This document shows positions 7,588 to 15,242 of a stretch of 64,000 bases of DNA, piece by piece; position 1 is the stretch's first letter, and each line of letters starts with the position of its first letter. Location of the stretch: NCBI RefSeq assembly GCF_902706295.1, contig NZ_CACSJJ010000001.1:434001-498000 (forward strand), read 5' to 3'. Made by a program: the position numbers and the translations under genes. The stretch is from Arthrobacter sp. 18067 (GTDB taxonomy: Bacteria; Actinomycetota; Actinomycetes; Actinomycetales; Micrococcaceae). The notes beneath the pieces are model-generated. The model was not told the origin of the DNA. It worked only from the letters and a program-made list of their open reading frames with translations, and did no database searches.

Positions 7588-9168
7588 CTACTTGGTGATG
7601 CGCATGGTGGCGTAGTCGACGATTCCCGACGGTGCCTGGATGGAGAATCCGGAGCGCTGGGCAACAATCTGCGGCTCGCCGACGAACGGGACAATGTCGT
7701 TATCGTTCAAGATGCTCTTCTGCGCCTTCGTGTAAGCGTCGCAACGGGCCCCTTCATCGGTAGCGGATTGAGCGGTGGCGATGTCCGCGACGATGTCCGC
7801 ATTCTCGCCGCCGCCGATGTTGCGGCCGCCCTTTTCAGGGGGAACACCGGCTATGCGGGTCAGGGATGCTGCCACCGTGCCAACGAAGTTCGCGTCACCC
7901 TGAACAGTGAGGTCCCAGGTCTCGGGCTTGGTCTGGGTCATCGTGGCCCAGGTTCCGTTGTCCACAAGCTGCAGTTCCACGGTTGCGCCCGCAGCACGGA
8001 GCGCCTCTTGAACGTACGTGCTGCCTGCGCCGTTCGGGCCGATGCTGGTGGTGCCCACCATCTTGAACGTTTTGCCTGCCAGGACAGCCTTTGCGGCTGC
8101 AGCATCTTCAGGAGTCAGGCTTGAGTTATCGGGAAGTACGCACGGGACAGTAGGTGCGACGATCGAGTTGTAGGTGATGCCCTTGCCGGCATAGGCAGCA
8201 GAGTTGAACGCCTGCTGGTTCATCTGCTGTGCAACGGCTTTACGCAGTGCGGGATCCGTGAAGGGGCTGCCTTCGCGCTGGTTGAAGAGCAGGAAGATGC
8301 CGGCAAACGGGACCGTAGTGACGGCATAGTCTTTGTTGCTTTCGAAGCGCTGAACATCAGCGGGGGCGATGTCCGAAACGTCCATCTCGCCTGTCAGCAG
8401 CTGGTTGGCCACCGTGGTCTTGTTCACGCCCGGGAAGAACCGCACGGTCTTGGCCGGGATTCCCTCCAGCGGTTTGGACCACTGAGGCCAGGCCTTGTAG
8501 TCCTCACGCAGTGTCATGTCGTAGCTGACGCCGTGGCTGGATTTCGTCAGTGTGTATGGCCCGGAGAAGGCGCCCTTGACGGTGCCTTTGGCCAAGCCGT
8601 CCAGGTCCGCCAGTCCGGCGGGGCAGATGATGCCGGTCTGCGCCAGCGTCAGGCCGCCGATGAGTTCGGACCACGGTTGGGCGAGCTTGATGTCCACGGT
8701 ACCTGCGGCGTCGTCACCTGTGATGGAGGGCTGGCCAGGACCGAAGACGAGTTTGCCGAAGTTGTTCTTGGTGGCAGGATCGGCAAAGTAGCTGAGGGAC
8801 TTGGCCACAATACTGGGCGTGATGGCTGTACCGTCTGCACACGTAGCGTCCTTGCGGATGGTCAGCGTGGCTTCAGAGGCGGTGGACTTCCATTCGGTGG
8901 CCAAGCCACCGATGAACTTCCCATCGGCATCCCTGCGGACCACGGTGTCGAACAAGAATCGCGCTACCTCGTAGTCGTCCTTCGCGTTTGCCTTGGCCGC
9001 GTTGAAGGTGGTGGGGTCGGCGTTGAGGGCCGTCCGGATGGTGTCGGTGGACATTGCTCCACCGGTGCCGCCGGAGGAAGCCTGACCGCCCGTGGTGCAA
9101 CCGGTCAAAAGGAACGCGGCAGCGGTGACGGTCGCCGCCGCTGCCATAAAAGTCGAACGTCCTTGCAT
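7588..9168 (-). CDS. Extracellular solute-binding lipoprotein, family 5 (peptide/opine/nickel type)
   Basis: 526 residues. The ATG at 9168 is preceded by a strong CAGGAGGC ribosome site. Signal sequence FMAAAATVTAAAFLLTGC is a lipobox with Cys at about residue 22. The mature part has the family-5 hallmarks TIRKDATCADGTAITPSIVAKSL, SGPYTL and VAQQMNQQAFNSAAY. It captures the substrate for the permease/ATPase genes downstream. It is divergent from the RraA-type aldolase, and the shared promoter carries three palindromic operators, so the importer is probably induced with the catabolic genes. Substrate unknown. Confidence 0.92.
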   Translation of the reverse strand: MQGRSTFMAAAATVTAAAFLLTGCTTGGQASSGGTGGAMSTDTIRTALNADPTTFNAAKANAKDDYEVARFLFDTVVRRDADGKFIGGLATEWKSTASEATLTIRKDATCADGTAITPSIVAKSLSYFADPATKNNFGKLVFGPGQPSITGDDAAGTVDIKLAQPWSELIGGLTLAQTGIICPAGLADLDGLAKGTVKGAFSGPYTLTKSSHGVSYDMTLREDYKAWPQWSKPLEGIPAKTVRFFPGVNKTTVANQLLTGEMDVSDIAPADVQRFESNKDYAVTTVPFAGIFLLFNQREGSPFTDPALRKAVAQQMNQQAFNSAAYAGKGITYNSIVAPTVPCVLPDNSSLTPEDAAAAKAVLAGKTFKMVGTTSIGPNGAGSTYVQEALRAAGATVELQLVDNGTWATMTQTKPETWDLTVQGDANFVGTVAASLTRIAGVPPEKGGRNIGGGENADIVADIATAQSATDEGARCDAYTKAQKSILNDNDIVPFVGEPQIVAQRSGFSIQAPSGIVDYATMRITK

Positions 9169-9240
9169 AGGGATGAGCCTCCTGGTTGCCTCCGGTAGCC
9201 ATGCCATTGCGGATGCGGGCGCATCTGGCGGAAACCTGAA

Positions 9241-9264
9241 GAATTGATATGCGATATCTTTCGC
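9241..9264 (-). promoter_or_regulatory. Operator palindrome, copy 1
   Basis: On the minus strand GCGAAAGATATCGC followed by ATATCAATT. This fits the consensus G(A/C)GAAA-NN-TTTC(T/G)C plus an AT-rich tail in all but one position (A for T). It sits about 80-95 bases upstream of the binding-protein start codon. Confidence 0.5.
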
Positions 9265-9268
9265 GAAT

Positions 9269-9282
9269 GAGAAGAGTTTCTC
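9269..9282 (-). promoter_or_regulatory. Operator palindrome, copy 2
   Basis: Minus strand GAGAAACTCTTCTC followed by ATTC, a near-perfect inverted repeat. It lies just upstream of copy 1 in tandem, on the side of the ABC importer promoter. Confidence 0.55.
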
Positions 9283-9396
9283 TAATTGGATCCCACAAGT
9301 CAACGGTTTTTTGTGAGTTCCCCCACAAGTGAGCCCCGCCACGCCCATGTTTTACACGTCGGACACAACCAGGGCTTGACGATCGACGAAAGAAAC

Positions 9397-9420
9397 GCGA
9401 AACTTTTCTCATATGTGATT
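9397..9420 (+). promoter_or_regulatory. Operator palindrome, copy 3
   Basis: GCGAAACTTTTCTC followed by ATATGTGATT, 56 bases upstream of the aldolase start. The 24-base block is almost identical to 14314-14337; only the two flank positions (C/A and T/G) are exchanged, which preserves the palindrome. Confidence 0.65.
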
Positions 9421-9475
9421 GGCGTCTCAAGGCGTTCAACTCATCCGCAACCCGGACCAACCAAAGGTGGAACAC

Positions 9476-10108
9476 ATGGCAACGACACTCGAGCTCACAG
9501 TCCGTAAGGCACAGTGGACCCGCCCGCCGCGCGAACTGGTCCGCGCATTCGAGGCCTTCCCGGTAGCCAACATCGGCGATGCCATGGAGCGCCTGGGCTT
9601 GGTGGACGGAAACATCAACCCGGTCTGGGCCGGCGCCAATTGCGTCGGTTCTGCACTGACGGTCCTCGGCGCGGCAGGCGACAACGCAGCCGTCATCGAA
9701 TCCCTCAACTACATCGAGCCCGGCGACATCATGGTGATCAACGGCTTCGGCCACGAACACCGCGCATTGGTCGGCGAACAGCTCTCCCAACGATTCGAGG
9801 CCGCAGGGGCAACGGGCGCTGTGATCGACGGTTACATCCGCGACCGGGCGACCATCACCGAGATCAAGTTCCCGGTCTTCGCCCGTGGCACAACCCCGGC
9901 CGGTCCGTTCAAGAACGGCCCCGGCGTGATCGGCGAACCGGTCGCCATCGGCGGCATCGTGTGCTCCGCCGGTGACATCGTCGCCGCAGACGATGACGGC
10001 GTCGTCATCATCCCCCAGGCCCGTGCAGCCGAAATCCTCGAACTGGTCAAGGCCGTGGCAATCCACGAAGCAGAGATGACCGCCGAGATCACCCGCGAAT
10101 ACAGCTAG
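9476..10108 (+). CDS. RraA-family aldolase / oxaloacetate decarboxylase (HMG/CHA aldolase type)
   Basis: 210 residues from the ATG at 9476, behind AAAGGTGG. RraA-fold class II pyruvate aldolases cleave 4-hydroxy-4-methyl-2-oxoglutarate, 4-carboxy-4-hydroxy-2-oxoadipate or similar 4-hydroxy-2-oxo acids and decarboxylate oxaloacetate. Seen: NIGDAMERLG near the N-terminus, GDIMVINGFGHEHRALVGEQL (the GxxxGE-type metal/substrate loop), GAVIDGYIRDRATI containing the catalytic Arg-Asp pair, and GDIVAADDDGVVIIP. It is the first gene of the plus-strand catabolic cluster and is followed by its permease. The presence of the RD pair argues for an enzyme rather than an RNase E inhibitor. Confidence 0.85.
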   Translation: MATTLELTVRKAQWTRPPRELVRAFEAFPVANIGDAMERLGLVDGNINPVWAGANCVGSALTVLGAAGDNAAVIESLNYIEPGDIMVINGFGHEHRALVGEQLSQRFEAAGATGAVIDGYIRDRATITEIKFPVFARGTTPAGPFKNGPGVIGEPVAIGGIVCSAGDIVAADDDGVVIIPQARAAEILELVKAVAIHEAEMTAEITREYS

Positions 10109-10157
10109 TCCTCCCTTACTCCCCCACGGGACCCCGCTTAGACTGAGAGAACCCGCA

Positions 10158-11507
10158 ATGACTAACACATCGACGGAATCAGTGACACTGAACACCGCTC
10201 AAATCAAGGTCGTCACAGCCGACGGCAAGGTGGTGCGCAAGGCAACCCTGGCCGGCACCATGGGCTCCTTCGTGGAATGGTACGACTACGGAATCTACGG
10301 TCTACTCACCACCTATCTGGCCATCAACATCATGGGCTCCAAGGACCTGGGTTCACTCCTGCTGACCAACGTCGGCTTCTTGGTGAGCTTCCTGGCCCGC
10401 CCCTTTGGCAGCGTCATCGCCGGTTACCTCGGCGACAAGCTGGGCCGCAAGAACCTTCTCGCCGTCCTCCTGCTCCTCATCTCAGGAGCCACGGCCTGCA
10501 TCGGCCTCATCCCGTCCTCCTCAGTGATCGGCTGGGCCGCCCCTGCACTCCTGATCCTCTTCCGCATCCTGCAGGGCTTCTCCGCGGGTGGCGAAGTGGC
10601 AGGCGCCATGGCCTTCGTCGGCGAGTACGCCCACGACAAGCACCGCAACTACTCCATGAGCTTCATCGCGGTCGGCTCCTTCTGCGCCCTGCTCTTCGGC
10701 AGCGGCTTCTCCGCTATGCTCATCACCACTCTGGGCGACGCCACCATGGAAGCCTGGGCCTGGCGTGTTCCGTTCCTGTTCGCGCTCCCCTTGGGTTACG
10801 TAGGCTTCTACATCCGCTCCAAGATGGAAGACACCCCGCATTTCGCAGCCCTGCGTGAACGCAACGTTGTTGAAAAAAACCCCCTGCGCGCAGTCTTCAC
10901 CTCCAAGCGCCACCTCAAGGCCATCGCTCTGACCATCTTCCTGCCAGCCGTGAATGGCCCTGGCTACTACCTGCTCTTCGCCTACATGCCGACCTACCTG
11001 AAGACCCAGCTGGGCAGCGGCAACAACTTCAGCATGCTCCAGGCCCTGATGGTCACCGCGGTCAGCCTCGTGGCCATCATCATTTCCATCCCGCTCATGG
11101 CCCGCCTGTCCGACCGCATCGGCCGCAAGCCCGTACTCACCTTCTCTGCCGTACTCATGGCAGTAGTTTCCTACCCGATGTTCGCCATGATCACCACCGG
11201 CAACATGACACTGGCCTGCGTAGCAACCGTCGTCATGGCCATTGCCTTCTCCGGCCACGCCGCCGTGGTCCACACCGTCCTGACCGAAATGTTCCCCACC
11301 ACCGTGCGCTACAGCGCCTACAGCATCGGCTTCAGCATCAGCACCATCATCTTCGGCGGCAGCGCCCCCCTGGTGATGACCGAGCTCATCAAGAGCACCG
11401 GGAACAGCATGGTCCCGGCCTACGCCGCGATCGGAACGGCCATCATCACACTGGTTTCCATCTTCTTCCTGAAGGAGACCAAGGGACAGCCTCTCGCTAT
11501 GAACTAA
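10158..11507 (+). CDS. MFS transporter, metabolite:H+ symporter (MHS) family
   Basis: 449 residues with twelve predicted membrane helices. The start of the membrane domain, GTMGSFVEWYDYGIYGLLTTYLA, and the loop LARPFGSVIAGYLGDKLGRKN are diagnostic of the MHS family (shikimate, alpha-ketoglutarate and proline/betaine carriers). ARLSDRIGRKP is the second-half repeat of the same loop. It would import a carboxylate by proton symport. Lying 49 bases after the aldolase and before the lactamase-type genes, it probably carries the substrate of this cluster, in parallel with the ABC importer. Confidence 0.9.
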   Translation: MTNTSTESVTLNTAQIKVVTADGKVVRKATLAGTMGSFVEWYDYGIYGLLTTYLAINIMGSKDLGSLLLTNVGFLVSFLARPFGSVIAGYLGDKLGRKNLLAVLLLLISGATACIGLIPSSSVIGWAAPALLILFRILQGFSAGGEVAGAMAFVGEYAHDKHRNYSMSFIAVGSFCALLFGSGFSAMLITTLGDATMEAWAWRVPFLFALPLGYVGFYIRSKMEDTPHFAALRERNVVEKNPLRAVFTSKRHLKAIALTIFLPAVNGPGYYLLFAYMPTYLKTQLGSGNNFSMLQALMVTAVSLVAIIISIPLMARLSDRIGRKPVLTFSAVLMAVVSYPMFAMITTGNMTLACVATVVMAIAFSGHAAVVHTVLTEMFPTTVRYSAYSIGFSISTIIFGGSAPLVMTELIKSTGNSMVPAYAAIGTAIITLVSIFFLKETKGQPLAMN

Positions 11508-11517
11508 CAAGACACGC

Positions 11518-11579
11518 ACGACGGCGGCCTGCCGCCATTGCCGACCGGCCTGCCGCCATTGCCGACCGGCCGCCGTCGT
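11518..11579 (+). terminator. Long hairpin with an internal 21-bp tandem duplication
   Basis: A 12-base stem (ACGACGGCGGCC at 11518-11529 pairing with GGCCGCCGTCGT at 11568-11579) encloses two direct copies of a unit beginning CGGCCTGCCGCC. It begins 10 bases after the MFS stop. No T-tract follows, so it may be a weak terminator, an mRNA-stabilising hairpin or an attenuator between the permease and the PxpA-like gene. Confidence 0.5.
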
Positions 11580-11620
11580 TGGACCATAAAGCACCACAAC
11601 GAGAACCATTGGGAGTCACT

Positions 11621-12424
11621 TTGGGCATCAACTCAGTCGCCGTCGTCGCAGACCTCGGCGAAAGCTACGGCAACTACACCATCGGCGATGACGACGCCTT
11701 GCTGGGCCTGGTCACCGCCTCCAACATCGCTTGCGGATTCCACGCCGGAGACCCGCGGGTCATGGACGCCACCGTCAAGGCCTGCGTGGACCGCGGCATC
11801 GAACTGGGAGCCCACCCCGGCTACCCTGACCTGGTGGGCTTCGGCCGCCGGCTCATCGAAGCCAGCGAAGAGGAAATCCGCACGGACGTCCTCTACCAGA
11901 TCGGCGCCCTTGACGCCTTCGCCCGCATCCATGGCGGGAAGATCAGCCACGTTGCACCGCACGGCCGTATGGGCAGCATCGCCCAGACCGATGCAAAGCA
12001 TGCCCGCGCCATCACCGATGCCATCAAGGCCTACGATGCGTCGTACATCGTCATCTGCCAGAACGGCCTGCTGGCCGATGAATCCCGCAAGCGCGGACTT
12101 GACGTGGGCTACGTATTCCTTGCCGACCGCGGCTACGGCGACGACGGCATGCCCGTTTCCCGCAACACCGAGGGCGCACTCCTCCACGACCCCGAAGAAA
12201 TCGGGCGCCGCGTGGTCCAGGTCGTCACCGAAGGCACCGTGCGTGCAGTCACCGGCAAGGTGGTACCGCTGGGCCATGATGCCGACGTCGTGCTCCTCCA
12301 CGGCGACCACCCGCAGGTCCTGGAGAACGGCACTGCCCTTCGAGCTGCTTTGGACCGGGCCGGCGTCAAAGCAACCGGACTGCAGGAAGTTTTGGCCGAA
12401 AAGGCGCGCATGGCCACGGTCTAG
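11621..12424 (+). CDS. pxpA: LamB/YcsF family protein, 5-oxoprolinase subunit A-like
   Basis: 267 residues if translation begins at the TTG at 11621, which has GGGAG 6 bases upstream; the frame is open from a TTG at 11579. Family marks are VVADLGESYGNYTIGDDDALL, TASNIACGFHAGDPRVM, ELGAHPGYPDLVGFGRR and HVAPHGRMG. With the next two genes it forms the PxpABC set, which hydrolyses 5-oxoproline to glutamate using ATP. Gene symbol is by family only; the operon context (aldolase, aminotransferase) suggests the real lactam may be a substituted one. Confidence 0.85.
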   Translation: MGINSVAVVADLGESYGNYTIGDDDALLGLVTASNIACGFHAGDPRVMDATVKACVDRGIELGAHPGYPDLVGFGRRLIEASEEEIRTDVLYQIGALDAFARIHGGKISHVAPHGRMGSIAQTDAKHARAITDAIKAYDASYIVICQNGLLADESRKRGLDVGYVFLADRGYGDDGMPVSRNTEGALLHDPEEIGRRVVQVVTEGTVRAVTGKVVPLGHDADVVLLHGDHPQVLENGTALRAALDRAGVKATGLQEVLAEKARMATV

Positions 12425-12465
12425 CAACGGCTGCCCACCACCCACCACCAACAAGCCAAGGACAC

Positions 12466-13242
12466 ATGAGTACGCAACCAGCTCCCGGACAGCCGCCAAG
12501 CCCTGCACCGGACTTTGCCGCCATCAAGGCAGTCCCGTTCGGAGACTCGGCACTGATGGTCAGTCTGGCAACCGGGTCGGTCGACGAACGTCAATCAGGG
12601 AGCCGGAAGCTCCGCGAAATCCTGCTGGACGTGCGTCCCCACGGTCTGCTCGACGTCGTGGCCGGCGTGGATTCCATCCTGGTGGAATTCGACTGCCTCG
12701 CGGTCAGCCACGGCCAGCTGGCACAAACCATCCGGCTGGCAGCGACAAGCCGAAGTTCCACCGGCGACAGGCAAGCCCACGACGGGAAGCATTTCGTCAT
12801 CCCCATGGTGGTCAACGACTCCTTCGCTCCGGATCTGGCGGACGTGGCGGCCGAACTTGGCATCAGCACGGAGGCCGTCCTGGGGCACTTGGAAGACTCG
12901 GAGTTGACCATCAACCTACTGGCCTCCGCCATGGCACCCATGATGGGCAGCGTGGAGTTTCCCGGACAGGTCAGCCGCTGCAAGGAGCCACGAACCAACG
13001 TTGACCCCGGCTCCGTGATGGTGGCCGGTACCAATGCCATCATCCAACCGTTTCCCGGCCCCACCGGGTGGAAGGTCATCGGGCGCACTCCCCTGACCAT
13101 TTGCGATATCCGGGAAGATCCTCCAACGTCCTTCAAGCCCGGAGACACTGTCAGGTTCAAGGTAGTCCCGGACAGCGAATGGGAGCGGCTGGAAGGGCAA
13201 TTCCTGCGGACGGATTCCTATGTCATTGAGGGGAACCACTGA
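12466..13242 (+). CDS. pxpB: 5-oxoprolinase subunit B-like protein (KipI / carboxyltransferase domain 1)
   Basis: 258 residues behind AAGGACAC. It has the PxpB/KipI order: FGDSALMVSL near the N-terminus, a helix with RQSGSRKLREILL, GLLDVVAGVDSILVEFD, a GKHFVIPMVV strand, and the C-terminal half containing GTNAIIQPFPGPTGWKVIGRTPLTICD. It is somewhat longer than typical PxpB, and the usual GGF motif region is replaced by APMMGSVEFPGQ, so substrate specificity may differ from 5-oxoproline. The stop overlaps the next ATG by one base. Confidence 0.85.
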   Translation: MSTQPAPGQPPSPAPDFAAIKAVPFGDSALMVSLATGSVDERQSGSRKLREILLDVRPHGLLDVVAGVDSILVEFDCLAVSHGQLAQTIRLAATSRSSTGDRQAHDGKHFVIPMVVNDSFAPDLADVAAELGISTEAVLGHLEDSELTINLLASAMAPMMGSVEFPGQVSRCKEPRTNVDPGSVMVAGTNAIIQPFPGPTGWKVIGRTPLTICDIREDPPTSFKPGDTVRFKVVPDSEWERLEGQFLRTDSYVIEGNH

Positions 13243-14270
13243 TGTCCGCAGCCGAGCGCAGCATCACCATCAAGGTGCGCGAGGGCGCCTGGTTGGCCAC
13301 CTTCCAGGACCTTGGCCGGGAGCAGTCAGAAGCCCTGGGTGTTCCGTGCGGCGGTGCCGCGGACCAGCATTCCGCTTCCGTGGCCAATATCCTTGTGGGC
13401 AATCCACGGACAGCCACGGGCATCGAGATCATGGGGGGCAGGTTTTCCTTTACCACCTCCAAGCCGGTCCTGATCGCTGTCACCGGAGCCCCCGCCGACG
13501 TCACCGTCAACGGTGGCAAGGTGCAGATGTGGGAACCAATCTGCGTTCCCGCCAAGGGCAGGGTGGTCATCGCCAATGCCCGCGGCGGAATGCGCAACTA
13601 CCTCGCCTTCAGCGGCACCCTGGTCACCGGGTACTTCATGGGCAGTTCTGCCCCCGAAGCCCGCATGGGATTCCCACAACAGATCTCAGCCGGGGACCAC
13701 GTGGAACTGCAAACGTCCTACGCCGGCTTTGAGCACCCCTACCTCACGCAGCCCCTGTTCCGACTGCCAGTGCCGATCCCCTCGTTCGAGCGTCCGTTGT
13801 GGACCATCGATATCGTCGAAGGTCCGGAAACTGACGCGGCCCACGGAATCAGGGAACTCCTGTCCTCGCGCGAATACACGGTGACGGCCAAGTCGAATCA
13901 CGTGGGCCTGCGGCTGGATGGTCCTGTGGTGCACCCCCAAGGGCTGGGGGAAATTGTGTCCCATGGTGTGCCGATCGGTGCCTTCGAGATTCCGCACGGG
14001 GACGAGCTCATTATCCTGGGCCGCTACCGGACCCTCACCGCCGGCTACCCTATCGTTGCCTTCGCCACCAAGGCATCCCTGCCGATGCTGGGACAAGCCC
14101 GTCCCGGCCAGCGAATGACGTTCCGCTGGGTCAGCCAGGAAGAAGCCGTGGATAGCCAGCACGAGGCCCAGCGGCTGCTCAACGCACTGGAAACGCGGGT
14201 GCGGAGCCTTTTTGGTGCCATCGATCTGCCGCATCACTCCCGCCGGATCCCGGCGCAGGCCGCGGCGTGA
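13242..14270 (+). CDS. pxpC: 5-oxoprolinase subunit C-like protein (KipA / biotin-dependent carboxyltransferase family)
   Basis: 342 residues. Seen: GAWLATFQDLGREQSEALGVPCGGAADQHS (start of the KipA/PxpC domain), NPRTATGIEIMGGRFSF, GGMRNYLAFSGTLVTGYFMGSSAPEARMG, GLRLDGPVVHPQGLGEIVSHGVPIGAFEIPHGDELIILG and FATKASLPMLGQARPGQRMTFRWV. PxpB and PxpC together activate the lactam by phosphorylation and PxpA completes ring opening. One-base overlap with pxpB shows translational coupling. Confidence 0.87.
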   Translation: MSAAERSITIKVREGAWLATFQDLGREQSEALGVPCGGAADQHSASVANILVGNPRTATGIEIMGGRFSFTTSKPVLIAVTGAPADVTVNGGKVQMWEPICVPAKGRVVIANARGGMRNYLAFSGTLVTGYFMGSSAPEARMGFPQQISAGDHVELQTSYAGFEHPYLTQPLFRLPVPIPSFERPLWTIDIVEGPETDAAHGIRELLSSREYTVTAKSNHVGLRLDGPVVHPQGLGEIVSHGVPIGAFEIPHGDELIILGRYRTLTAGYPIVAFATKASLPMLGQARPGQRMTFRWVSQEEAVDSQHEAQRLLNALETRVRSLFGAIDLPHHSRRIPAQAAA

Positions 14271-14313
14271 GCATTTCAGGCTCCGGGGTACTTGACCATC
14301 CGATGGGATAAAT

Positions 14314-14337
14314 GAGAAACTTTTCGCATATGTGATT
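14314..14337 (+). promoter_or_regulatory. Operator palindrome, copy 4
   Basis: GAGAAACTTTTCGC followed by ATATGTGATT, 40 bases before the SDR start at 14377. Its near identity to copy 3 makes a common regulator very likely and indicates a second promoter for the SDR, aminotransferase and TetR genes. Confidence 0.65.
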
Positions 14338-14376
14338 CCACTCTCATCCAAAAAGACGAACTACAGGAACGGAACC

Positions 14377-15174
14377 ATGGGACTTCTCGAAGGCAAAGTC
14401 GCCATAATTACCGGCGCAGGCACCGGCATGGGCCGCTCGACAGCGGAACTGCTCGCGGCCGAGGGAGCACATGTGGTGCTGGTGGGCCGCCGGCTTTCCG
14501 TCCTGGAAGAACTTGCCACAGCCATCAAGGCCGACGGCGGCACCGCCCATGCGCGGGCCGCGGACATCGCGTCCAAGGACGACGTGGACGCCCTGGTGGC
14601 GTGGGTTGGCGGGACGCTCGGCCCCGTGGACATCCTGGTCAACAACGCGGGAAGTGCCAGCAAGGTCCTGAACGTCCGCTGGATCAGCCAGGAGGAATGG
14701 AACCAGGTCCTGGACGTCAACCTCAACGCCGTCTATCTCCTCACCCAGGCGGTTCTGCCCGGGATGCTATCCCGGAATACAGGGACCATCATCACGGTCT
14801 CGTCGCTGGCTGCGGTCAATCCAAACCTGCTGGGCGGTGCAGCTTACGGGGCTGCGAAAGCTGCGGTCCGGAACTTCATGACCTATCTCCACAACACGTT
14901 CCGCAACGAAGGCCTGCGTGCCATCACCATCCTTCCCGGCGAAACAGCAACTCCCATCCTGGATAACCGGGCGCGCCCGCCGAAGACGGAAGAACGCGAG
15001 GCCATGGTTCAACCGGAGGACGTTGCCCGGGCCATTCATTTGGTGGCGACGCTGCCGCAGCGGACCGTGGTGCAGGAGCTGGTCATCGCTCCCACGGTGC
15101 AGCGTGACACCTCCGGAGACATCGAAATCAGTCGCTGGGCCGGTGCGCCCGCGGATGATCTGCCCCGCCCGTGA
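14377..15174 (+). CDS. SDR family NAD(P)-dependent oxidoreductase
   Basis: 265 residues from the ATG at 14377 (AGGAACGGAACC before it). Classical short-chain dehydrogenase: cofactor motif TGAGTGMG at about residues 12-19, NNAG at about 90, catalytic Ser in TVSSLA, and YGAAK (Tyr-X-X-X-Lys). An Arg-rich LVGRR after beta-2 suggests NADP preference. It probably oxidises or reduces a hydroxyl/keto group of an intermediate in this cluster; the exact substrate cannot be told. It starts the second transcription unit behind operator copy 4. Confidence 0.88.
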   Translation: MGLLEGKVAIITGAGTGMGRSTAELLAAEGAHVVLVGRRLSVLEELATAIKADGGTAHARAADIASKDDVDALVAWVGGTLGPVDILVNNAGSASKVLNVRWISQEEWNQVLDVNLNAVYLLTQAVLPGMLSRNTGTIITVSSLAAVNPNLLGGAAYGAAKAAVRNFMTYLHNTFRNEGLRAITILPGETATPILDNRARPPKTEEREAMVQPEDVARAIHLVATLPQRTVVQELVIAPTVQRDTSGDIEISRWAGAPADDLPRP

Positions 15175-15242
15175 AACCACGCCACCTCTACGCACACGGC
15201 AAAGCCGCCACCCTCCCAACGACGACTCGAAGCAGGACTGTC

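Larger units (their letters stand above)
9169..9475. promoter_or_regulatory. Divergent promoter region with three operator palindromes
   Basis: The 307 bases between the ABC binding-protein start (9168, minus) and the aldolase start (9476, plus). It contains no gene. It is AT-richer than its surroundings and holds palindromes at 9251-9264, 9269-9282 and 9397-9410 that match a further site at 14314 and a weaker one at 18406. Confidence 0.7.

Noticed and set aside
8873..10195. A 440-codon minus-strand open frame covering the aldolase gene
   Set aside because: It is antisense to a clear RraA-type gene and to the binding-protein N-terminus; GC-rich third positions create it.
10521..11609. A 362-codon minus-strand open frame opposite the MFS gene
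   Set aside because: Low-complexity Gly/Asp/His-rich translation, with no family match.
11538..13004. A 488-codon open frame on the plus strand across the PxpA- and PxpB-like genes
   Set aside because: Its composition is Pro/Ser/Arg-rich and lacks any family sequence, while two other frames in the same stretch carry clear PxpA and PxpB motifs.
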